Source of the DNA: Phytophthora hibernalis
Lineage: Eukaryota; Oomycota; Peronosporomycetes; Peronosporales; Peronosporaceae
Assembly (NCBI GenBank): GCA_012656075.1
Contig: JAAKBF010000094.1
Span: forward strand, 186,001 to 250,000
Reading direction: 5' to 3'
Length of the DNA: 64,000 bases
Made by a program: the position numbers and the translations under genes
Part shown: piece after piece, positions 46,701 through 57,344 of the stretch
Layout of the letters: every line of letters starts with the position of its first letter
How positions within the stretch are numbered: the first letter of the stretch is position 1
The notes under the pieces: generated by a model
Told to the model about the DNA's origin: nothing
What the model saw: the letters and a program-made list of their open reading frames with translations, nothing else
Databases searched by the model: none

Positions 46701-48445
46701 GGTTTTAAAACCGTGTTGCCTTCAGCTACTCGAGTAGCCGGCTTAGGCTGATGCTTGTTGGAACCGTCTTCTTGGATTGGAGAACGGTGGGGGTTTTCAG
46801 GGGCCTTCGATCGCAAAATGGTTGACCCCTTGATTACATCAGACTCGGATGCCTTGCCAACACTTCCACCACTACCAATGCTGTTCATCGGCATGTGTTC
46901 AACCAGTGCAGGAGTGCTGCCCTTGTCACTCTCTCCTGCTTCATCTCCACTAGATAGAAGCTGGATCGGCTGGTTTAAATTACTAGTTGAGGCATCGTCC
47001 GATACATCGAGCGACGCTTTTTATTTGCAACAATCTTGTGACCAACATCGATTGCTGCAGCATCGACCGAAGGCAGAACATCTCGGACCTTGTCTGAATG
47101 GGTACTGGTAGCATCCTTCTGGGCCACTTTCCGTGTGACGGCTGGTTTGCGTGACCGGGATTTTTCTTTTGTTGTGTACTCTTTTGCGAACTCCCAGCCT
47201 GGTGCAGCCAGCTTCCTTCCGCTTTGCGGGCCGTGTGCCCTCATCACTATTCAAATAGTCGTCGCTGAGAAGATCTACCACCTCAGGCTCTTCTGGCTCT
47301 GGAACCTCGTCATCCTCTGCGGGTGAGTAGTCACTGCTGAAGTCATCTTCGCTTTCACTGTCACTTGCACTATTGCTGCTATGCGTGATCTGCTTCAACT
47401 TAATCAGAACCTGGCGCTGTTCCTCCTCCGAGCTTACGCCAAATCGATGGGGATGCTTCCGTTTCCGTCTAGCCATATTTTCCTTGCGTCGAATCACCGC
47501 TGGATCACGGTAGCCTGACACCCAGCTCTGCATTTCCGCAGCAACATCATCACCTGGCTTCGTCGTAGCCTGCGTCGCCACCTTCTTTTTGTGCGGGCTC
47601 TTCGACGGCACTTGGTGCATATACTTAGACTGCTCCACGTTTCCGCCGGCCCCGCTTTGTCCTACCGCCAGCCCGTTCCTCGTCGCCTTGGCAGTTCCTC
47701 CAAAGTTCTTAAGTAAATGTGGCGGCGTGCTTTCCTCCGTCTTGGTCTCTTCACTATCCGAGTGGGGCGGCACATCCACCTGCAGATCCTGCATCAGCTC
47801 CTGAACGGCGGCATCGTCTCCCAAGGTCGCACTCGCAGTGGACGTCGTACTGCTCCCAATCTTTGGATCCAACTGGGACATCGGCACCGGTTTGATCTTC
47901 AACAGGCGACGCCAAGTGCGTGGGCATCTCCAGCGGCTGCAGCATGTCCCCAGCTATCGGTATGTTGTTTACCACGGACGTTGCAGTCTCCATGTTCGAC
48001 ACGGCGTTCGTCACCTTCGCCGCCTCGGCCTGCAGCAACGCATTCATGTCGGCCGCGTTTACGTCGCCCAAGAAGTCCAGCGCCATGTCGTTTTCGTCAT
48101 CGCTGAGCGCCACATCCGTCTGCAGCGAGCTCTGATGGTCCGTGTACGCGATATGTGCCTTCATGCGCTGGAAGAGCCGCTCGCTCTCCTGCTGCTTGTC
48201 CTTGCGCTGGCCCGCGAGCCACTGACGCGTACGCAGCAGCTCACTCTCCACAAGGCGCTGTCGCCCATGGCGCAGTCTTCCACTGAGCAGGTGCCGGCGA
48301 AAGCGGTCGGGCGGTGCGCGCGCAAATGCGGAATGGAATGCGGAGTGAAGGTCGCACTCCGGGATCGGGCAGTTGCCGTCGCGCTTTTGATGCGTTTGTG
48401 AAATGCCTTGGTGTTTGTGAGGGGAACGGAAACTTCACGTGCCAT
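43750..48445 (-). CDS. Large nuclear RNA-binding protein: acidic region, RS domain, RRM, RanBP2 zinc finger
   Basis: The start is ATG 48445 (MAREVSVPLTNTKAFHKRIK). Segments in order: a Cys/His N-terminus (DGNCPIPECDLHSAF); a long acidic, Ser-rich disordered part (SDSESEDDFSSDYSPAEDDE, about 47330); basic patches; YRREPQISIYDALGMDG (about 45400); an RS domain (SSRSRSRSRSRSRSP, about 44850); an RRM (RQVYVTGLNPSVCAEQIEED, then GRGDACVTFETGEGALEAVE); and a C-terminal RanBP2 finger (DTWKCNEAQC ... WNAKCDKCGRKR, about 43840). RRM plus RanBP2 finger recalls FUS/EWS/TAF15. One intron (44211-44303) is clear. About ten one-base slips, many in A or C runs, are needed to join the frames. None of the downstream blocks has its own upstream ATG, so one gene is favoured, but the span could hide two. 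Confidence 0.6.
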
Positions 48446-48499
48446 TGGCTGAAAATGGCGCATCAAATATGTTTCAACCAATCACGCGGCATTTCTTCA
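48446..48499. promoter_or_regulatory. 54-bp bidirectional promoter
   Basis: Start codons at 48445 (-) and 48500 (+) leave only 54 bp. It contains CCAAT at 48478-48482. An inverted ATTGG overlaps the minus-strand start codon at 48444-48448. Confidence 0.55.
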
Positions 48500-49834
48500 A
48501 TGGCGGAAGAGCACCACGACGCGAGCATGGTGAAGCTGCGCGGGTACGACTTCTTCCGCGCCATCGGCTCGCCGCAGCGCATCGTGGCGCCAATGGTGAG
48601 TTGATGCGGCGAATTGTATGTCTACCCGTACTGAAACGGGCGAGATCTGCTGCTTGCCGCCATCGCAATGGCCATCAACAGTTGACAACTCACCTGAAAC
48701 ATGTCTGCTTCTATAATATACTGCAGGTGGATCAGTCCGAGCTGGCCTTCCGCATGTTGTGCCGCAAGCAGGGCGCCGACTTATGCTACACGCCCATGCT
48801 GCATAGCCGCCTGTTCGTCGAGAGTGCCGACTACCGCGAGAAGATGTTCGAGCGTCACATCCACGACCGACCACTCGTCGTGCAGGTCCGTCGGCTTTGG
48901 TTTTGTTATCAACTCTGATTATTGACATTTTGTGTGTTTGAGCTACTTCTAGTTCTGCGGCAATGACCCGAAGACGGTGTTGGCAGCTGCCAAGCTGGTG
49001 GAAACCGACTGCGACGCTGTGGACTTGAATCTGGGCTGTCCGCAGGGCATTGCCCGGAAAGGCCACTATGGCTCCTTCCTCATGCACGACAAGAACACGG
49101 TCAAGGCCATTGTGGAAGCATTGAGCGCCGGACTCAACATCCCTGTGACAGTCAAGATTCGGGTGTTCCCGGACGACAAGGAAACGCTGGAATTTGCCGA
49201 CATGCTGCAGGAGGCTGGGTGCGATATGCTGACGGTGCATGGCCGCACCAAGGAGATGAACAAGACTGCTGTGCGGGAGGTAAACTGGGATATCATTCGA
49301 CGCATTAAGGAGCGGTTGACGATCCCCGTCATTGCGAACGGAGGACTCGAAACACACGAGGATTTTGCCCGTTGCATGGAGGCGACAGGATGTGACGGCG
49401 TTATGAGCTCCGAAGGCCTGCTGGAGAACCCGGCGCTGTTTGCAGAGACCAACAACACACCTGGCGAGGGCACCTCGTTCCTGGAGCTTGCCCGACAGTA
49501 CCTTGAGTGTGCCACGCTGTTCCCGCCCGCGAGCGATAAAATAGTCCGTGCACACCTCTTCAAGATCCTGTTCCAGGACCTGCGTGTACACTCAGACCTG
49601 CGCGATGCTCTTGCCGCCGCTAAGTCTCAGGCGAAAATGGTGGGAATCGTTGATGAACTTGCTGTGCGCATCAAGGAAACAGAAGACGAAAGTGCAGGTC
49701 CAGAGGTGAAGAAGGTGACGTATACAGCTGAGACGAGCTGGTATCGCCGCCACCGACAAGGCCAGGAGAAGCTTCGCCGCCGCGACTCGTACGAAAAGTG
49801 TCTCGACACGGGCTTTGGCAACCTGTTCGCGTAG
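48500..49834 (+). CDS. DUS1: tRNA-dihydrouridine synthase, Dus1 type
   Basis: Exons 48500-48595, 48727-48885 and 48953-49834 (378 residues), GT-AG introns of 131 and 67 nt, all frames intact. The FMN-binding TIM barrel is clear: PQRIVAPMVDQSELAFRMLC, CYTPMLHSRLF, the catalytic Cys in LNLGCPQGIARKGHYGSFL (about residue 114), VTVKIRVF, LTVHGRTKE and VIANGGLETHEDF. The motif set fits the Dus1 branch, which reduces U16/U17 in the tRNA D-loop with NADPH. A short basic C-terminus (RRHRQGQEKLRRRDSYEKC) may bind tRNA. It is divergent from the RRM gene and convergent with the SET-cyclin-kinase gene, whose stop is 187 bp away. Confidence 0.92.
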
Positions 49835-50020
49835 GTAGACTGAGTTGAATGGCCTCGTCTGGCCACGCAACACCAAAACATCATGCTTACAAATAGAGTC
49901 TATTGATCTTTTGCGCGTGATACTTACTCGATACTGCAGTTGTTGTGTTGTCTATGGTGTTCCGCGCCATCATTCTGAAGGAGTTCTAACCCAGTGCTCT
50001 AAAGCTGAAGCTTTCCTCAA

Positions 50021-53000
50021 TTACGATGCCGAGTTCAGCCCCATCCCCCAGCCGAGCTTCACACGCTTTTCACGCGGGGGCAAACTGTCGTTGCCGCCAA
50101 GCATGGGTGAAGACCCGGCGGAAGCTGTGAAACTCGCTGGCAGCGGAACATACTCACTGACGTCTGGCATCTCCACATCTTCCGTAGAGCCAGCAGCATC
50201 GGCAAGTTTCGCCTCTCGTCGTGAAATGGATAGTGATCTTGACTTCCGTTTGTCACTTCGAGATCTGTGCCGGTCATGGTGGCTGGCTTTGTCTTCACCA
50301 GAGGGTGAGTCATCGTGTGCCGAGGACGCCGATCGCTTGTGACGATGGTACTCACTACTGCTATGTCGATGCGAAGAGTGGTGGTGTGACGATCGATTAC
50401 TTCTCTGCTTTTTGGCCTTTGACTTGAGCAAGTGCTGGATAAGCTTCTTTTTCTGAACTGGGAACGTCGACGGGAGCCCACTGAAGTCGAATGTCTGCTC
50501 CCTGCTGCGAACGCTGTCGAAATAACGCATCTCGAGGAGCTTTTTAATTGTGCTGCGTCTTCCCGGGTCCAACTGAAGCATTGCCTCTAGCACTTCGACC
50601 GCATCTTCAGGAAAGTCCGGGAATTTTGAGCGTTGCTCCAACAGCGTTTTGCGAAGACGCATTTTGTACTCGTGCTTGGGTCGGAACGTGTTATACAGCG
50701 GAAGCTTATTCGCGCCTTCCCACGACGAGCTCGGTGTGCCGCAGAGCCGATAGATCAAATCCAGCTGAACCTTGAGGTCCTGTCCTTGCAGGAATGGCAT
50801 CTTCTCGAGGAGAATAGCAAGCGCGACACAGCCAGCTGACCACACATCCGCACGCCACATGTACTTGGTCTCGCCCAGCAGTACTTCGGGCGCGGTTACG
50901 TGTAGCCACGCACCGTAGCAGTGCTCTTTCCGTTCACTGTCGCTCATTTCGTAGGCGGCAACAGAAGAACCTTCTCGATCCTTAGGCTTAATATTGGCGA
51001 TCTTTCGCATTGCGTGAAAACCACCAAGCTTAACGCCGTTCTTAAAAACCAAAGGTGTGAGGGTGCAACGAAGCGATGCACGTAACCTAGATCATGGACG
51101 GCGGAAAGACTTTGCAGCATATCGAAAATCGATTTTTGCGCAACTCCGGCGTGAGTGATACATGAGCCTCAAAAATGCCGGAGAACATGTGCAGCGGTTG
51201 TTCGAACGCCAAGTAGTGCTTCTGTCGGGTCAGGAGATCCATGCCTTCAGGTAGCGGGTTACCATCATCATCGATAGTTGCTGCAAGCAAGTCTAGATCA
51301 TCAGCGTTCGACGACGACCCATTTGCGGCAGCTCCAACCTCTTTTCGTTGGCGATCCTTGTCTGCAGGGAAAATAATTCCACGTAACTTCATAAAGCGGT
51401 CAGGCAACAGCGACGAGAGGGTGGTTGCCGCAGAGAGCTCACGTAAGCAAGCCTCGTTAATGCCTCTTTCCTCCGTGAAAAACAACTCCTGCTCAAGGTA
51501 AGGCCACGACTGCAAATACACAGGTTGGCCAGCCAGGTCGAGATTCACTTCGCTTGAGATAACCCCCAAGAATGCCCGCTTTCGAATAGATTCGACCTTT
51601 GTAATTTCACTCGTGTACAAGCGAATATCGCCGGCATCCGCACCAACTGCAGTTTTCTTGGGGAAGATGGATAACGCTGAAATGACCTCCTCAGCTTCAC
51701 TTTTCAGACTGGCAGAGGAGTTGGGTACGGGCATTAAAGCCCCCATTGCCTTCAAGGTGATGAAGGTTCGGTCTCCGCTCTGAGAAGATGTCACCGCCAC
51801 AGAATTTCCAGTTCCGATCAGTAACGATGTCGCGGCCGATATTGTCGAGGAGGAGCTCAAGACGGATGGAGCAGTAGTCACAGTGGAAGTAGGAGGCAGA
51901 TTAATCCAAAGTTTCAGCAGTCGCACAATTCTTTCGGAGATCTCCACGTCCTTCTTGTCGCGAGAGACAGCAAACTGTTCCAAGTCGAACTCACTCGCGT
52001 CCGAATCTTTCGGTTGCTTCTGCTGTTGGGCTGCCTTTGACTGTTTTTCCAAGCGTACCCACCGTTCTTTCAACCGAGTACAGATCGATACAGAGCACTC
52101 TAACAGCATGCGCGCTTCGCCAGCATTCGCTTGTAAGTCCAGCTTTGGCAAGAAATCAGGGAGTTTTACGATGGGTGTGGTAGCGCTAGAACTGAGCGTT
52201 TCAGTTACAGCAGCGCTCACGTACACCACACTGAGCATCACGCACTCCACAGGAGTGCGCGTCCAAATAGGCAATGGGAGGGCCTCTGCCACCAAATGTT
52301 TTGCCTCCTTTTGTACCTCTGGCGGAGGCAGGGATGAGAGAAATGGACTCACTGGGCCGTTCTGAAAAAGACCTATCAGCTTCTTTGGGCTTTTGCGTGT
52401 TGTGAGGAAGTCCAGCAACGCGTACGGGTCTTCACCTGTTACATCGTAATGCAGCCCCTCCAATAACTCACCCTCCGCCTTGACGAGGTGGCGCTTGAGA
52501 ACACCCAGTTCAGGGAAGCAGCCGTGAGGCGCTCAACAGCTGAGGAGCCGTGCTTGGCTTTATACACTTCCTTTACAAAGGCTGTCCATGGTACTTTCCG
52601 AGCGTGGGCTTTTAAGAATAAGTGCAACATCGTCGCAGCGTATAAGTCGACTTCCATGGGCATTGCATGAAACGTGAAGAACCTATTCAGCGCGATGATG
52701 GCACTGGTTGCATCCTCTCGGTCCAGGCGCAATCCTTTTGCGATGTGAAAATACTCTTCACGTACTTCACCCGCAAAGTCTCTTCCAGAGACGCCGAAAG
52801 AACTTGCTGAACCGATAGGTTCTTTAGTTCTTCTTCGGTAACAAGCCAATTAAGCTTTCGTCCGAAGCAATAATGTTCTTTTCTTTCCACCACTTGCACG
52901 TTTTCCTTCTCTTCCGACGGTGATGTATTGCTCCTGTCGGTCATTCCCTGTTGACGCATCATCTGTACTTTGCCTTTCTGGTGACGGAAGTTTTCTAGTT

Positions 53001-54592
53001 CTTTGTTACCCGCCTGGTACACACGCAACATTTTATCGAGCAAGTTGCGGCGGTCCAAAGTGCGGCGAAATGAAGATGCCAGCTCAGTGCTTTCCAATTC
53101 CACAAGTGCCCAACCCGTACCATCCAAGAAATTGAAGACGTCCACATCCACCAGTGTGTTTGGGTGTTTTCTACTCACGAACAAGCTGCGCATGGTATGG
53201 GCGTTGTACTCCTTCGGCAAAAACTTCACCAGCAACTTTGTAGAGATGACTTGGCCATCACGATCAAGCAGCTCGCCTATCTGATTCCGCTTCGCCGAAC
53301 TGAAGCTGTTTTCCAATTTCACTACAGCCGCAGGCGATGGAATATCAACGGGGGACAGTGACGCTATTTCTCCAGCACGCTTCGGCGATGGCTCTCTGCT
53401 TCCAGCCGCACTTGAGAGACCAGACGAGGAAGGTAAGTTGCGCTTTTTGGTATGGCGAACACTCTCTCGCCCTCTTTGTCTCCTGGAGGGCAGTACAGCT
53501 GCCACCCGTTCTCCTTCAGTTGCACATACTGTTTATCACCTAGCTCCTGCTCCTCTTCTGTGTCATTTTCATCCGTCTCGTAGCCTGCAGGCTCGAGCAG
53601 ATCCTCTACTTCATACCGGTCCTCTTGCTCATCGTACGCCTTAACCAGTTGTACATCGTATTCTGCCTTATCCTCCAGTGAGAGGAAGACGCGTACCCGT
53701 CGCCCCACCAGCGCTTCACCTGTTTCCTGTTTCTCTGGGTCGCGGAAGTATCCTGCTTGGGCCTCTGCATTCTGCAGCTTATCATTCGCCGTGCCAATCA
53801 CTCCCTTGCAGCTCGGAGTTCCACAATAACATTTAATCTGTCTCGAGCCCAGCGCCTTCCACTGATAATCAAACGTCAGCTCCTCGCCCTCGTCAATGTC
53901 CCGCAGCGCGATAACCGCGATCCTCGTCTCGCCCTTCACCGTCCACTTCTCCGTCTTGCAGTTGGGCTCGCAGCTGTGATTCACGAATCGCGTGAAGCTG
54001 CCCTTATTACGTGCATCGATATACACTCCGGGAGCCAGCAGCAGGTAGTAGAAGTTGAGTTCGTGCCTCGGGACGCTCTTGAGACGCCTCGCCAGCTCTT
54101 TCTGGTCGATGATCTCACCCACGTACTCGCCCACGATGCTCAGCAGGGGATGTGCTGCCGCGTGCGCACTCCGTAGCCCTTAAAGTCCGTCCTAAACGGC
54201 TCCAGCAGTGGGTACCGCTCCGGGTGCTGCAGTCGCTGGTTCCGGCAGAAATGACCTGCAGGACACGACGGCGCGCACTCGACGTACGTGGCGAAGTTGA
54301 GGCACGACACGTCGTCGCATCGTCGCACGTCTTCCCCCGGCGCTGGGCCGCGTCGCGCTCCACTGAGTCCGGGAACAAGCAGAAGCACAAAGCGCCTTCA
54401 TCGTCATCGTCGTCATCGCGGCGCGCGCGGCGGCACTTTCTCCTGCGCCAGGTGCTTCAGCGGGTATTCGTTGCGCTCGATGAGCTGCACGTGGCGAAGC
54501 GCCTGCAGCTGGTCGAAGCTCGTGGACTCGAGCGCCGCCGGGGAGCGCGGGCTGCTGCCGGACCGCGACGAGGACGACGAGCGGCTCGCCAT
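50021..54592 (-). CDS. AWS-SET methyltransferase fused to RRM-like, cyclin and CDK-like pseudokinase domains
   Basis: About 1,525 residues from ATG 54592 (MASRSSSSSRSGSS), no obvious intron. Order: AWS (CDDVSCLNF ... CPAGHFCRNQRLQ, about 70-130); SET (VGEYVGEIID, RFVNHSCEPNCKTEKW, GEELTFDYQW) and post-SET (CYCGTPSCKG), as in H3K36 methyltransferases; a Tudor-like patch (VGRRVRVFLSLEDKAEYDV); an RRM-like fold (KLLVKFLPKEY, about 450-530); a cyclin box (REDATSAIIALNRFFTFHAM) and second cyclin fold (LVKAEGELLEGLHYDV onward); and a CDK-like kinase (GINEACLREL helix, TAPEVLLGETKYMWRADVWS, CMGC C-lobe). A His/Ser/Arg-rich tail ends it. Lys, HRD and DFG motifs are degenerate. Frames change about nine times, mostly in homopolymers, and no inner block has its own ATG ahead of the domain, which argues for one polypeptide. 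Confidence 0.7.
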
Positions 54593-55166
54593 GGAGAGTG
54601 ATGGTCGCGCGTACGAGTGCGGAACGCTCTTATTCGGCGGTGAGGAGCGCGCGCGAATGAGCGGACGCGGACTACCGTTGATGGCCAAATGTTGATGACA
54701 GTACAGTAATTAGAACTGTGTTTCGCGTAGGATTATCGTATTGGAATCGAAAGGGAAATTAATGTCAGGGTATCATTTCATACATTTTATACATGTAGAA
54801 GTCAACTTCAACTGTGCCCAATATCTCGTTAAGCATCGTACGCTACATAGAGTCGTTCTTCGAAGTACAGTACACGTTTTCCGTGTTCTCCATTCTTAAC
54901 CGTAAGAGAATGTCTGCGTGTTGCTTGTGCGGCCAAATGAACATGAACAAACATGATTCAACTACTTTAGTAAGACCAAACTTGTATTTTGTAAGCCAGC
55001 GTAAGACAGATGTCGTATTATTTCTCGACAAAACTTTTGACGAGAGCCAATAAAAAGTTGGCTTTAGTAAAGTGCGGCGTTTAATGAGTTGCGAGGAGCT
55101 GGTCGTCTTACGGCCCAAATCCGTATCCTATTGGTTCAAATTTCGACAAGCCACGATGAAGCGAAC
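54593..55166. other. Intergenic region
   Basis: No gene. Upstream of the SET-cyclin-kinase gene and of the second Crypton. AT-rich. Confidence 0.4.
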
Positions 55167-57177
55167 ATGGCGACCGTCAGCCATGGCCTGGGCTCGGCAA
55201 GACCTCCCGCACAACGACTTCGGGCCCAAGCCCGGACACCTGCACCTGGAACTCTCAATACTGCAGACGTCCATGATGCTTGCACAGCATCATCAACAAA
55301 AATGGCCTACAAGAGTTACGTCAAGGAAATTACCATGTGGATTAAGGAGAAGCTGCCATCCCCTGAAAGCTACTTTGATGCCGACGGCGGAATTAATGTA
55401 AATATGTTCAAGCCATCTCACTTTGAAACGTTTCTACTTGATAAGATGAACTCAAACTCGCTTAAAGTATCGACTCTAAGTGGTTACCGAAGTGCTGTTT
55501 GGGATATCTATCGACGGAAGAAGATTCCACTACACAGACGATCTAAAAATCTTTTATCGTAGGATGAAGCGGATTGAAGGGGATAATGATCAAATGGGAC
55601 TGAACGCACCACAGGAAAGCGCCCTCTTTCCTTCTCCCTCTACAAAGTTCTCTGTAAGAAAACAATTGGCATGCTTGATAGTGGATTTGCTCATTTGTAC
55701 ATTGTGCTGCAGTGGAATTTAATGTTCAGATCTAAGTCGATAGAAACAGTGCACGTGACGCATCTAAATTGTGTTGACGACAGCATTGGCTGTATTCTTC
55801 ACAAAACTAAGACCAATCAAGAGGGCAGCGGCACAAAAGACCCCCAACATATTTACAGCAACCCGCTAAATCCAAGCATACGCTGTATTTTGGCTTTTGG
55901 CATTTATTTCGCGTCAAACCCAACGCTAGGTACTGGTAAGCTTTTTCCCGGCTCGAATGAGAAAAGCCGTTTTTCAAAGAAGCTGGGAGTGCTATTACAG
56001 GAGGAGACTAGTGACAAGGCATACGGCACACGTTCTATACGAAAAGGGGTGGCTACTTTTGCTTCAAGTGGAAGTACCGGTGGTCCGTCAATGGCAAGTG
56101 TGTGTCTGCGCTGCGGGTGGTCGCTGGGTGGAGTACAAGACCGCTACATTCGCTACCAATCTGCAGGTGACCAGTTCCTGGGTCGTGTTGTGGCAGGGCT
56201 TTCACTCAACTCGCCCGATTTTGCTGTACTACCACCACACTTTGCTGAAGTAAACGACAGTGCTATTGACGCAGCACTACAGGTAATGTTTCCAACAATG
56301 AGTAAGGACACAAATATGCACCCGATTTTATCACTCTGTTTGGCATCACTGGTCGAGCACGCCACATTCCTGAGGCAAAAATACTAGTCAAGCACCCAGT
56401 ATTGGCCTCGGCCATATTTCGGGACGACAATTTAATGGATTCACTGGAACACAAACTGGTGCGTGGTAATATGTTCTCGCTGGCCCCTACAGGAATTCCG
56501 CCATATATTCATCTATATGAGCAGCAGCGGGAGACTCAAAAAGCCGTTGAACGCATGCCTGATGTACGGTTGAGCGAGATCTCGAAACTTTAGACGAAAA
56601 GGGGTTGGAACTGGAGCAATGAGGAAAGAGGAGCTCCAGTCTACCATACGTGAGCTCCTTACTGAAGCGGGGCTGTATCAAAGGGCCAGAGTCCAGACAG
56701 AGGCGTGTCCCCAAGCAACTCAAGGCACAATCATTTACTGGAGTCGAGATGGTAAGTTTCATCCATCGGCTGCCAGAAGATTTTGAGTTTCCTAACGTTG
56801 TTGCTCTTGGTGTCTGGCACCTGTGGTGGTTTGGAAATGCATCTATGGGTTATCCTCCATTTAAAGGCTTGCAGCCGTCTAACTTTGCCACGAAAATCAA
56901 ACGTAAGCGGTATTCAGAGTGGACAACATCGGTGAAACATCTACGCGATGCAGTAAAGTCAGCCACTGGGCGAGATCTCAAGCCACCTCAGAGTCAACAT
57001 GAAGCCGACGTTCTTTTCGACACAGCAATCAAAAACGCGCCCATGAAGATGGCATCAGACGGAAAGACACCTAGTAAAGCGGATCGAGCAGCAACAACAC
57101 TTCGACGGATCCGAGAAGCTCTTCATCAATCAAATCCCGAGGCTCGAACCGTGCCATTGGTAGGCTTCCAAAAATAA
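55167..57177 (+). pseudogene. Second Crypton-like tyrosine recombinase element
   Basis: A possible start is ATG 55167. The N-terminal core-binding region (YKSYVKEITMWIKEKL ... SLKVSTLSGYRSAVWDIYRR) slips frame near 55540 and again near 55670. The catalytic domain shows LMFRSKSIETVHVTHLN, a Lys turn (HKTKTNQEG), the HxxR region as GTRSIRKGVATFAS and the Tyr as GGVQDRYIRY. After a slip near 56365 comes a linker (FSLAPTGIPPYIHLYEQQRE), then a C-terminal DNA-binding part (LPEDFEFPNVVALGVWHLWW ... SEWTTSVKHLRDAV) resembling GCR1_C. The usual His of the HxxR box reads Arg, so it is probably inactive. It is unrelated in sequence detail to the Crypton at 32-34 kb. Confidence 0.65.
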
Positions 57178-57344
57178 CACAACAGTAGGATTGTGACGAT
57201 CACAACCCGAAATCTATGTCCAGTTTGCCTATCCATGTGTGTGCGGTATGTGCTCAGCTTGTGGGTTGTGTAGCCTCCAAAAACAACACATACAAGGTGG
57301 AATAGGCATGAGCAGGCGTCCAAAGGCTGCTGCTGTTCACACTT

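Noticed and set aside
48497..49591. 364-codon minus frame opposite Dus1
   Set aside because: The plus strand has perfect exon-intron structure and all Dus motifs; the minus frame has none.
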